A DNA stretch of 10,129 bases from Hymenopellis radicata. Its lineage: Eukaryota > Basidiomycota > Agaricomycetes > Agaricales > Physalacriaceae. Under the pieces are notes generated by a model. That model searched no databases. It was not told the DNA's origin and saw only the letters and a program-made list of their open reading frames with translations. Shown here piece by piece: positions 1-8,007 of this stretch; position 1 is the first letter of the stretch; each line of letters begins with the position of its first letter. The position numbers and the translations under genes are program-made. The stretch spans positions 1 to 10,129 of the forward strand of contig JADNRX010001393.1 of NCBI GenBank assembly GCA_015501595.1, given 5' to 3'.

Positions 1-96
1 GTAGTTGTGTGGGCCGTACATTCCGGTGCCGCCGCCAGTGACGAGCGCCACTTGGCCGTGAAGAGACATAATGTTCGAGACGTTGAGGTGAGACAT
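1..96 (-). CDS. Short-chain dehydrogenase/reductase, left paralogue (5' end only)
   Basis: This is the first exon (96 down to 20) and the start of intron 1 (19 down to 1) of a minus-strand SDR; the rest lies outside the window. The exon encodes 25 residues plus two bases. It starts M-S-H-L-N-V and includes the N-terminal part of the Rossmann motif, V-A-L-V-T-G-G-G-T-G. It is the same length (77 nt) as exon 1 of the complete paralogue at 948 and differs at five bases: one changes a residue (Ser for Ala at position 2) and four are silent. The visible 19 bases of the intron are identical in the two copies. The silent bias suggests that both copies have been kept as proteins. Whether the rest of this copy is intact cannot be seen. 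Confidence 0.8.
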   Translation of the reverse strand, partial: MSHLNVSNIMSLHGQVALVTGGGTGMYGPHNY

Positions 97-312
97 TGTA
101 GATGCCTTGTAGAGATAGGCCAGGATGACTGTTATTTCCCAATTTTGGGGGTATTGAACAGCAAAGGATGAATAAAGCTTGGATTACGCGTAGACAGGCG
201 CAATAGGAAGACTTTCCGGTTAGTACAGTAAGCAATGCTCTGTGGCTTACGTTACTTTACTCTTGAAGTTGCTGACTCAAGCTTGTCGTAGCTGTACACT
301 CGACTCAGCCGA
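1..312. repeat. Left arm of large inverted duplication
   Basis: The reverse complement of this segment aligns with 719-1043: base 1 pairs with about 1043, and the match fades near 312/719. It covers SDR exon 1, the start of intron 1 and roughly 215 bp of upstream DNA. Exon 1 is about 94% identical. The upstream part is more diverged and carries indels, the largest being about 30 extra bases just upstream of the start codon in the right arm. The arm probably continues beyond the left edge, because the whole SDR gene is likely duplicated. Confidence 0.85.
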
Positions 313-947
313 TGATGATGAGTTTTAAAGTTCAAGGAGAAAGACAAACCTGGGATTTCTGTCGAATGTGACCTCGAGAGACCTCTATGAACATTGATGA
401 ACTCGAAAACTCCGGTCCTTGTCAATGCGAACGATCAAAGAGTGGCGAGACCGTGTTTGTGAATTCGATGACTGTGTGCACGTACGGTAGTTCACAAACC
501 TATGATAGTTGTCAAGATCAGAGTGCAACACTTACCGATGTCACTTTAGATATATGTAACCTGGCGGTCGGTTGGCGCACAATGCACATCATGGTAAGAA
601 GAAAGGAACGTGATCGCGAAACGGTACACGCGTGGTTGGTGATCGACCGGCGAACGCCGAATATCTTTCTCTCGTTCCACTACATATCGTTTCAAGAATG
701 GCTCCTCAAGGCATGGTCTCCGCTGAGTCGAGGTTCCAGTTACGACAAGCTTGAGTCAGCAACTTCAAGAGTAAAGTAACGTAAGCCGCAGCGCAGTACT
801 AACCGGAAAGTCTTCCTATTGTACGCGTAATGCAAGCATTATTCATCCTTTGCTGTTTAATAGCCCGAAAATCGGGAAACAACAGTCATCCTTGGGGTAG
901 TAGGACCAGTTAAAAGGTGAGCTGCATGAAGGTGCACGGCATCTACA
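97..947. promoter_or_regulatory. Shared divergent promoter region of the two SDR genes
   Basis: This 851-bp region lies between the start codons of two divergent SDR paralogues. The outer parts belong to the inverted arms, while the centre (313-718) is unique to the window. The arms share a bZIP/AP-1-like site (TGACTCA at 273-279, TGAGTCA at 752-758) and the palindrome ACGCGT (186-191 and 823-828). Their retention in otherwise drifting sequence makes them candidate regulatory sites, but function is inferred. I found no convincing TATA box. A 130-codon open frame at 387-779 crosses into the right arm and resembles no gene. Confidence 0.5.
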
Positions 948-1043
948 ATGGCTCACCTCAACGTGTCGAATATTATGTCTCTCCACGGCCAAGTGGCGCT
1001 CGTCACTGGCGGCGGCACGGGAATGTACGGCCCACACAACTAC
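719..1043. repeat. Right arm of large inverted duplication
   Basis: This arm matches the reverse complement of 1-312. About 400 bp of unrelated sequence (313-718) separates the two. Blocks conserved between the arms outside the coding exon include a TGAGTCA/TGACTCA heptamer, a block around CTAACCGGAAAGTCTTCCTA and a TACGCGTAAT block. The arms may be a recent head-to-head gene duplication, and they could also support hairpin formation or inversion by recombination. Confidence 0.85.
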
Positions 1044-2089
1044 GTGTACACTCGCTGAATGTTGGTTTTAGTGGCTTCATGATCGCCAAGGGCTTTGCTG
1101 CGAACGGAGCCAAGGTCTACATCACTGGGCGTCGCGAGGAGGTCTTGCGGAAGGCAGCGGCGTCGTTGTCCGCTAAGGAGGGAGTTCTCATTCCGTCAGT
1201 ATCTTCCTTCATCGCTTGCTTATCCATATACTGATGAATATGCTCACTACTAGAATCGTCATGGACGTCACCGACCAAACGAGCATCGACAACGCCGTCA
1301 AGCACCTCGAGGCTGCAGAAGGCAGGCTGGACATCCTTGTGAACAAGTACGTTTTCGTGTAGAGCATTCTTCTCCTCAAATCACTTACCGTGTCATTGGT
1401 AGTGCTGGCATAGGCGCTCCCACATCGCAGACCGATCCCGATTTTCTCCAGAAGAAGATGGACAACTACATTGGGAAGAACGATCCCCTGGAGCACGAGA
1501 CATTCCAAGGCTGGGCCGACGTATTCAGGACCAACATCTCCGCGTCTTTCTTCGTCGTGCGCTCGTTCCTCGACTTGCTCGTCAAGGGCGCCAAAGCGCG
1601 ACAGAGCACTGCCTGCGTTATCAATGTGGGCTCCGTTGCGGCCTTCATTAGGAGCTGGCTCACTGTCGCCAGCGTGTGTTCATTCTACTGCCGTTCCGTT
1701 AACTGCGATCTGATCTCCTCCGTGTAGTTCGCCTATAGCGTGTCGAAGAGCGCACTTGACAAACTCTCCATCGGGCTCGCGACGGACTTTGCTCATCGCG
1801 GGATTCCCATTCGAGTGAACGTCCTGCACCCTGGCATGTTTCCGTCTGAGATGGCTCCGCCAGCTACCGAAGAGAACATCGCTACGGCCCTCCCAGGACT
1901 TATTGCGCCGGTACCAGTGCAGAGGACTGGAACGTCAGTCGTCTCTTTGTGACTGTGATTTCTGATGGATGCTAATTCGTCTACAGCGAGGAAGAGATGG
2001 TCATGACTGCGATGTATCTGGCGGCTTGTACGTATACCAATGGTGCATCAGTTGCTGTCGATGGAGGTATTACGCTGGTTAATCCATGA
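948..2089 (+). CDS. Short-chain dehydrogenase/reductase (SDR), complete, six exons
   Basis: Predicted NAD(P)(H)-dependent oxidoreductase of 290 aa. Exons are 948-1024, 1072-1194, 1254-1346, 1403-1673, 1728-1933 and 1987-2089, with introns of 47, 59, 56, 54 and 53 bp. All introns are GT...AG and every junction keeps frame. Visible motifs of the classical SDR family: cofactor loop T-G-G-G-T-G-I-G (residues 20-27, rebuilt exactly by splicing intron 1), D71 in D-V-T, N-N-A-G (97-100), Ser175 in N-V-G-S, and the catalytic Y-S-V-S-K with Tyr191 and Lys195. The C-terminal V-D-G-G block is also present. T-G-R-R after the second strand (44-47) favours NADP(H) over NAD(H); this is an inference. The start at 948 is conserved in the divergent paralogue, although Met10 (975) is a possible alternative. 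Length is normal for the family. No signal peptide or membrane segment is evident, so it is likely cytosolic. The substrate cannot be told. Confidence 0.9.
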
Positions 2090-2139
2090 AGGCGGTACAA
2101 AGGTCCGTCACGCGAGTCAATCATGAAGGCAGTGCCAAG
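2083..2139 (+). repeat. Short imperfect direct repeat at SDR stop codon
   Basis: A segment of about 20 bp spanning the SDR stop codon (around 2083-2102) recurs imperfectly at about 2120-2139, offset by 37 bp. Both copies contain ATGAAGGC followed by a similar tail. It looks like a small local duplication in the 3' untranslated region. No function is suggested. Confidence 0.5.
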
Positions 2140-2593
2140 ACGCCCTCGGGCACTTTGTTGTGGTTATTGAAGACGAATCCCGTTGTGTGGCTGTGGTGGA
2201 TGCCTCTTCTCCTCATCTTCTTCAAGTAGAAATAGTTGTTCAAATGCATCTATTATTTTGCTACTACACGGCAAGACCGGCTGCTATTTACTACAGAAGT
2301 CTAAGCGAGAGTAACCTGAGCATTTTGTCCAGGTTAGAGAGAAGGAAACGAGGCGAATGAAGACGAGGATTGACCAAGACGGTGTCCCAAGGTGCGTAGT
2401 CGCGTTACACGTCATTCCAAAAGCGCTGAGGAAAGACGGCCCCACTTGAGCGCATTAGCCAGCACTCGGGTCCCGTCCAGTGCCATCCAGGCTCGTTCGG
2501 GATATTTCAACGTTCAACGTTCAACAGAAAGACATTCTATTCTATATGGATAGATAAATAGTTGATAATTTATACAAAGTCTACTTTTAGCAA
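2090..2593. other. Convergent intergenic spacer (3' ends of SDR and DAO-like genes)
   Basis: The two flanking genes end towards each other, so this 504-bp stretch should hold both 3' untranslated regions. The part from about 2530 to 2600 is AT-rich, fitting a minus-strand polyadenylation region, but no canonical AATAAA stands out. A 66-codon open frame at 2160-2360 has no gene-like features. Otherwise there is only the short tandem repeat listed separately. Confidence 0.5.
2506..2525. repeat. TTCAACG heptamer tandem repeat
   Basis: Two full TTCAACG units are followed by TTCAAC without a break. The repeat is short and may reflect replication slippage in the 3' region of the minus-strand oxidase gene. 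Confidence 0.7.
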
Positions 2594-4218
2594 TCATAAA
2601 CTCGAGTACGCAAAGACGTCGCGCCTGTTCCGTCTAATGGACATCTTCGAAGGACGCGTATTATCCTCCAATTCCCGAATCAGATCCAATACCTACGCAT
2701 CATCAATGGTGGAACCCTACGAATAAAAAAAATGGAACCTACATCGTTCGCACAACCGAAAGAGAGCGAGAATCCCGCGCCACCCTGGCCATAAGAGTGA
2801 ATGATCCTACTCAACGATCCATCCTCGCGCGTTCTCAGCTCCCGCTCAACGCGGACGTTGGATCCCCTGAACGGTCGTAGGCCCTGCACGAGTGGCGCAT
2901 CCGGGTCGTACTCCGCGTTCTCTAGCCCAGGAACAAAGTTGTTACACCGTTCCCGCATGCGCACAACCTCCGGACTATCCAACGTCAGATCGAGCTCGTA
3001 TTTATGAGGCTGCGCCAATCCTACAACCTCGTGAGTAAGCACCACTGCACGGACCCAACGAGTAGTAGTGTACGCACCACCAAGAATAAGAGTATTATCA
3101 TTCCTAGGAACAATGAACACAATATCCTCATCCTCACCACGCGTATCGTCATGCGTCACCGCAAGCGCCTCAGTCACCTTGGGAAACGCCTTCCCATCAT
3201 TGACCACCCGGATTAATGCGCCACGCAGGGGGTACACGGACGCGTCGGCAGCGAGTTCCAGGCCCGCGAGACCCGTGGCATTGACGATAGCATCCGCACC
3301 AAACTCCGCCAAGAGTTCTTCCTCCTGACACAGCAAATCCCCGTTGATCCGGCGCGTCCGCAAAACCGCACCCTTGCAGATCAGCACCAAGTGGAGCCAG
3401 TTCATGTAGGCGTCTGTGTCGATGACAGGGGCGAGGTGCTGGTACGCGTCGACGACTCCGGCTTTTTGGTTTACGGCATGTTCTTTGACGATATTGGCGT
3501 CGCGGCGTACGCCTTTAATCTGGAAGAAGGCGACGTAAATACACTGTATATTCGCGTGGAAAGAGTGAAGGTTTACCTCTGGCTGAGCGACGATCTCTTC
3601 GTATTTATCCAGTTGGCCACGATCTGGCATCTCCTCGAGAACTTGGTCGAAGAAAAAGTTGGCCATGCGCATGCGGACGCCATGATCGAGATACTCGTTT
3701 GGGGGGAGCATTTTTTGGAGCTTGTCGAAGACGCGGTACGATGTCATGCACCACCGCTTGGAGTTGTGGAGAGATACGACCTGAAGCGAGGGATCAGCAC
3801 GAAACGCTCGAAGAGTTTGACGCGACTTACATCAGTATGCTTTCCGCAGACTGCTGGCGGCCATTCCCATCTGGATATACAGAAGTAAGATATCGGTCGC
3901 GCAGGTGGGTGTAAGACGTACAAAGCTCCAGCGATTTGGGACGTGATGCGATTCTTAGGATCTGTCCAGCGTTCGGCAACGATCGTGACGTCGTAGCCAG
4001 CATCTAATAAGGCCCAAGCCGTCTTGAACGTCGTTCAGCAATGCGACATTGAAAAGATTGAGCAGTCTACTCACAGTGAATCCCGTCACGCCTCCGCCAA
4101 TAACTAGGATTCGCTTTTTGTGCACGTCAGGCGTGATTTGAGGTGGCTGTCCTCGGTGCAGGACCAGCTCGTCGCCAATGCGAGTCAGGAAGAAGTTGGG
4201 TGCAGATGCGAGAGACAT
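2594..4218 (-). CDS. FAD-dependent oxidoreductase, D-amino-acid-oxidase (DAO) fold, seven exons
   Basis: Predicted flavoenzyme of 435 aa. Exons in transcription order are 4218-4075, 4022-3922, 3870-3831, 3780-3577, 3519-3078, 3020-2743 and 2692-2594. Introns are 52, 51, 50, 57, 57 and 50 bp, all GT...AG and frame-keeping. After an N-terminal extension of about 35 residues comes the dinucleotide motif I-G-G-G-V-T-G (40-46), then T-A-W-A-L-L-D-A-G-Y and Glu65. W-E-W-P-P (83-87) is rebuilt by splicing. G-L-R-P-F-R (357-362) holds Arg359, the likely substrate-carboxylate arginine. H-S-Y-G-Q-G-G-A-G (385-393) followed by F-G-C-A matches the DAO signature apart from Ser386. Such enzymes oxidise D-amino acids or related amines to imines and make hydrogen peroxide. 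Two departures from well-studied D-amino-acid oxidases are Phe298 in F-I-V-P, where Tyr is usual, and Gln389 in place of the common His, so the substrate is uncertain. The C-terminus is S-S-L, only weakly like a peroxisomal PTS1 signal. Confidence 0.9.
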
Positions 4219-5748
4219 GGCGAGCTGTGATGGCCGCCCTCGAGTTCGAGCATCTTATATATCTCGCCAGGTATAAGCTCGGGGGTACTGTGCAGTACCA
4301 TAAAAGATCCTCATCCGCGGTGGTCCCTTGAATATTAACTGAATCCGGAAAGAGCTCATAGAGCGAGAAAAGAACTAGGCCCCGGGTTGCAACACAGAAG
4401 TAGACCGCCTCGGATCGGAGAGTACATAATAGAGAGGAAACAACCGTTTTGGCGTTCCATTATGATGCGTCTAGTCCTACGTGGCTTAGTATTTTTGAAA
4501 GACAGTCGAACTTACAGGTTAGACTTCAAAATTGTAAGCCAGCGCGTGAGGTGTACAAGCTTGTCTGGCGTGCACGAGGCCGCGTCCAGATACGTTTTCG
4601 TGCAGGGTAAACGATATTCAGATCCGACATTGACAGATGCGCGCACGATTCCGTACTTTTCATTGCCTATCTGAAACAAAAATGAGCGTTTCCAACGGAT
4701 GATAGCGAGCACACCGAGGATCATGCATCGAACGCGCAGGAGGATGTCGTGGGCGCATGGTGATGGTCTCCAAGAGGCGAATCCAAAATAGCTTGATTCA
4801 GATGCTATCACTTTCGTAAAGAGTTCGTAAACATTCCGAAAAGCCTCTTCAAGAAATTAGAGAAGGCCCAATGGACTCGATTCGCCGTCGCATTTAGGCG
4901 CAGATCAGCTTGAATTCGCTCAGGCATCCGAAGAAGAGATACGTGTAAGCCTAAATCTTGAGCCAAACCAGCGGATGTCGGCGACACTAAAAGTCGTTCT
5001 GGACTGGAAGGCGTCCGAACTGCCCGAAATTAGAGTGTCGAGAACTAGGAGAGGAAACATGTTCGGAAAACCGCCCGCGCGCAGTGAGATATATCTTGAT
5101 GGTGTGATGGTAAGAGCACAACAAATTTGAATGGGCGCCGGCTCGCACCGAGAACTGCCGCAGGCACTTTGCTTTTTTCCCTCCCTCGTCCATGGTCTTA
5201 AATGATTTGCATCGACTAACGACATTGGGCTCCATCAGCCACCGACTCGCTCTTCTACCTGGGCTTCCCGAAGCCCCCTCCAGCGATGATCAGTGGCGCC
5301 GTTCTTGTTGATATCTACCTGACGCTCGTGATTGTTTCTCTTGGCTCTTCGACTCGCGCGCTCCAGTCGTCTTTCGAAGAAAAATAATATTACGAGGTCC
5401 CCGCCTGCCCAATAGAACTACACGATAAACCAGAAGAATGCGAACACTATTAGGGTATTGGATGAAATGATGCTGTTCGTACAAATGCCGCCACTGATGC
5501 TACTGGATCCCCCCTTCGAACGCTCTGCGATCGCTACCGCCCCCCGAAAATCTGAATCGTAATGGTTCTGGAACCCGTCGACACAGCCGACATTTAGAAT
5601 ATGTGACGCCGTAATCATAATATGAGTGCGTATTATAGGTCGTCTGGAGGCGGTGGTGAGTCAAACGTTCAGCTTAACGGGTTCGCTCGGACTCACGAAA
5701 TAGAAACAGGTATAATGATAAGACGTGTAGAGTCGTACGTGCGCGTGC
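4219..5748. other. Gene-poor region between DAO-like gene and pheromone gene
   Basis: About 1.5 kb with no gene I can recognise on either strand. The first ~100 bp form the promoter of the DAO-like gene, and the far end should hold the 3' untranslated region of the pheromone gene. Three open frames were inspected: minus 5029-4811 (73 codons, start-less, includes R-V-H-W-A-F-S-N-F-L-K-R-L-F), minus 5618-5418 (66 codons, ending in a hydrophobic T-L-I-V-F-A-F-F-W-F-I-V) and minus 4811-4512 (99 codons). None matches a family I know or is joined to a neighbour by good splice sites. They may be chance frames, remnants of decayed genes or exons of an unresolved gene. No terminal repeats of a mobile element were seen. 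Confidence 0.4.
4255..4261 (-). promoter_or_regulatory. TATA box of the DAO-like gene
   Basis: A perfect TATATAA on the minus strand ends 37 bp before the start codon at 4218. TATA boxes usually sit about 30 bp before the transcript start, so the leader would be only a few bases long unless transcription starts farther upstream or translation starts later. The call rests on the motif and its position only. Confidence 0.5.
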
Positions 5749-5859
5749 CTATGCGATTACGCATACGGAGTTGGCACTGGCGCTATCAATGGGAATTTCG
5801 TTGTCCTCCGATTCTTCGACGATGATCAAGTCTGATGCGACCCATTCAAAGCTGTCCAT
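5749..5859 (-). CDS. Fungal mating pheromone precursor (CaaX lipopeptide), 36 aa
   Basis: Intronless 37-codon ORF including the stop. The product starts M-D-S-F, has an acidic middle (E15-E-S-E-D-N-E21), an E-I-P-I-D segment (21-25) and ends C33-V-I-A, a CaaX box for farnesylation, trimming and carboxymethylation. This layout, small with an M-D-x-F start, acidic propeptide, E-I-P-V/I-D-like segment and C-terminal CaaX, is that of basidiomycete mating pheromone precursors. These are cleaved to a short lipidated peptide, exported and sensed by STE3-type receptors on compatible mates. The mature peptide probably covers part of residues 22-33, but the acidic-basic pair (such as E-R) often found at the cleavage site is missing. 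The frame extends 48 codons upstream to 6003, but that extension is low-complexity and the M-D-S-F start fits the family. A TATA box lies 152 bp upstream. No receptor or second pheromone gene was found in the window. Confidence 0.82.
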   Translation of the reverse strand: MDSFEWVASDLIIVEESEDNEIPIDSASANSVCVIA

Positions 5860-5900
5860 GTCGGTGGTGTGGTGTGTTGTGGTGTGGGTGGATGGTAATG
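5860..5900 (-). promoter_or_regulatory. CA-rich 5' leader of pheromone gene
   Basis: On the minus strand, the bases just before the pheromone start codon are a low-complexity run of CAC/ACA units with almost no G. This fits an unstructured leader that helps scanning ribosomes reach the MDSF start codon. It also explains the Thr/His-rich translation of the upstream open frame, which argues against that frame being coding. Confidence 0.5.
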
Positions 5901-6010
5901 AGTGGAGGACGGGTTGAGACGTGTGCTGAAAGCTTCGAGCACTTGAAGTGAAGGTCGGTGACGCGGGGAGACTGGTCTGTCTGCTGTAGGCAGAGCGGTT
6001 CAACCCAAGC

Positions 6011-6017
6011 TTTTATA
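6011..6017 (-). promoter_or_regulatory. TATA box of pheromone gene
   Basis: TATAAAA on the minus strand, 152 bp before the start codon at 5859. With a transcript start some 30 bp downstream, the leader would be roughly 120 nt. It is the best TATA match upstream of the gene and supports transcription of this small ORF. Confidence 0.6.
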
Positions 6018-7591
6018 CAGAGCGGGGCAAAGCTTTTCTTATTGTTATACTAATAAATTGGCCGAGGGGCGTACTGAATTATAGAGGTGAGTCCGTGATT
6101 GCAACGCTCTGCTCTTTTGTTACCCAACAATAAGGCCTGTCTGACGCTCGTGGTCCGTCGTTGCTAACAATAAAACAGGTGGCGGGGCTCTCATTGTCGC
6201 TGGAATAGGTAAGTGATGGCGCCCTGAATCTCACTGATTTCGTCCCTCTGACGTCGTCTGCAGAACGTAACACGGGGATGACGGGCGCGGGGTGGTGAAA
6301 AGACAATAAGCCTCAATATGCATCCACCTGCACAGGATACACGATCCCTCTGGATCGGTCCCAGTCGACGGGTTTATTCAACCACGCTGGTGAGTTTTCT
6401 CCAGGTTCCCTACAGCTGGTTCTACTCTGCTCAGGACAATATGGAGGGACTCGTTGAGGAGGAGGAGCGCTTACTATTGTGTTCCTGCCAAGTTCCTGGA
6501 CAGCGGCCGGAATTCGGCAATTTGTTCATTGCCGACCCCCAACTTTCCTTCTAACTGTCTTCTAACAATGGCATTGATATGGCGATAAAGTCAGTGTCGA
6601 CGTTCGAGACTCTGGAGCTTCTGCGAGGGAACGGGAAAAAGAGAAAAGCTCCTCAACGAGGGCGACCGCAGTGTAAGGCTTTGGAAAGCTAGAATCTCAC
6701 GTTTTTGTCTTCGTCCTGATGTGTGTCCGTTGATTCGATCTACCTTCACACGCCTCAAACGAACGAATGGAGCGTTTTGAATTGCCTGGAATGTTCATAA
6801 CGGGCCGCTCAAGTCGTAGCAGGGGCGGGATATCAAGAAAGCTAAGTGGAAACGATCTCTCGAGTCGTACTCTTGAGCGCCGATATCCAAGCGCCGCCAT
6901 CGAGCGTACTTAGGTCCGTGGATGGATGACCATTGCATCTAACTACTCGAATAACTTGACCTCTACATCCGTTGGTTGAGACGGGATTTCGGGAGGAGCA
7001 TACCCTGTCAGGGCGCACAATGAGCAGTATCTGACACATGTAGAGATGTACTCAAAGTTTTGGCACTGGTGAAAGGTCAATGTAAGATAAGAGATTAGAT
7101 TGTGGCAGTGCTAGATCCCTACAGCGAAGACCAAACGCATTGAATTCAAGTTGCCCGCCAAGACCGCCACATGATCAAATGCGTGGAGAGCTGAACACTT
7201 CGACAACGCGGTAACCGAACGAGACGGGTCAGAGAAATCGACGTTGACGACTACGTCTCTGTCTCCTCATCGGTGGTGGAAAAGATTACCGGTCAGGGAG
7301 AGAATGTTTGTCTGAAGAAACTCCTGCTCGTCAGCGTCTTGCTTCTAGCACTCTTTGACAAAAGGATGCGTCAAATCAGCGAGACGTGGAAAGTTATACT
7401 CTACTGAAAACACTCATTTGTCGGTCACCCACGCAAGGTAAACTTGACAAGCAAATCTGAGTCTGCGTTGGGGCGAAGGTGAGCAGGCAAGAAACGACTG
7501 ATGTACATATCTACATATAACCAATGCCTGAGTTTCTGTACATACAAGTGTGAGTGTAGGTGACTGCGACGCGAAGAACTAGTTATGCCAC

Positions 7592-7611
7592 TCCTGTCTT
7601 GTCCTGTCTTG
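7592..7611. repeat. Perfect 10-bp tandem duplication
   Basis: TCCTGTCTTG occurs twice with no gap in intergenic DNA. No function is suggested. Confidence 0.75.
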
Positions 7612-7716
7612 ACCTCAACATAGAACGAGTTGCTATCGTAACAAGGCACAGCAGATTGAACGTTGTATCTGTGTGGGCCCGCGGCGGGACGAGGAAGTGG
7701 ACCACCATAGTCGCGT

Positions 7717-7737
7717 GGTAGGTAGGTAGGTAGGTAG
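7717..7737. repeat. GGTA tetranucleotide microsatellite
   Basis: Five perfect GGTA units plus one base. It lies in non-coding DNA and is likely length-polymorphic between strains. Confidence 0.9.
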
Positions 7738-7899
7738 AATCGGCACAAGGTCCCCATGAGGAACGGCCGTTTGTGGAAATGTTATGGCGGGCGAGACCCG
7801 ATTTCCACCCAGTGACTGAGCAACCGCGGGGATATCTCCGCATTTAAGAAGGTCCCAACGGACCTCTGGCCACCGGTTCAGAGAACATACTTCTCGAAT

Positions 7900-7916
7900 A
7901 CCGACCTATAGTCGGT
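7900..7916. repeat. Short perfect hairpin
   Basis: ACCGAC and GTCGGT form a 6-bp perfect stem around the 5-base loop CTATA, about 90 bp downstream of the stop codon of the minus-strand unknown gene. It may be a 3' untranslated structure or chance. A stem of this size is expected by chance fairly often. Confidence 0.4.
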
Positions 7917-8007
7917 CGCCCTCGCTACGAGAGGAGAGAGAGAGAACAAGAAAAAAGGGGGTGGTCCAAAAGCAAATTGATTTCAGTCCATAGCCAATAG
8001 AGGAACA

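Larger units (their letters stand above)
6018..8007. other. Gene-poor region between pheromone gene and unknown gene
   Basis: About 2.0 kb without a gene I can support. Open frames on both strands reach at most 110 codons and read like random translations; the 110-codon one (minus 7757-7425) owes its Leu-Pro-Thr-Tyr stretch to a microsatellite. One intron-like block on the plus strand (6209-6263: GTAAGT donor, CTGAC branch-like site, CTGCAG acceptor) has no obvious coding flanks. Small repeats are listed separately. I looked specifically for other C-a-a-X-stop endings on both strands and found none. Confidence 0.45.

Noticed and set aside
387..779. 130-codon plus-strand ORF between the SDR genes
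   Set aside because: It runs into the inverted promoter arm, its composition is not gene-like, and the corresponding part of the left arm gives no matching protein.
4330..5748. STE3-type receptor beside the pheromone gene
   Set aside because: No run of seven hydrophobic segments or receptor motifs is present on either strand; only one hydrophobic stretch was seen (minus, about 5418-5455).
5749..6003. Longer 84-aa version of the pheromone ORF
   Set aside because: The extra 48 residues are Ser/Thr/His-rich translation of a low-complexity leader, and the MDSF start is typical of the family.
7425..7757. 110-codon minus-strand ORF
   Set aside because: It includes the translated GGTA microsatellite, and nothing in it resembles a domain.
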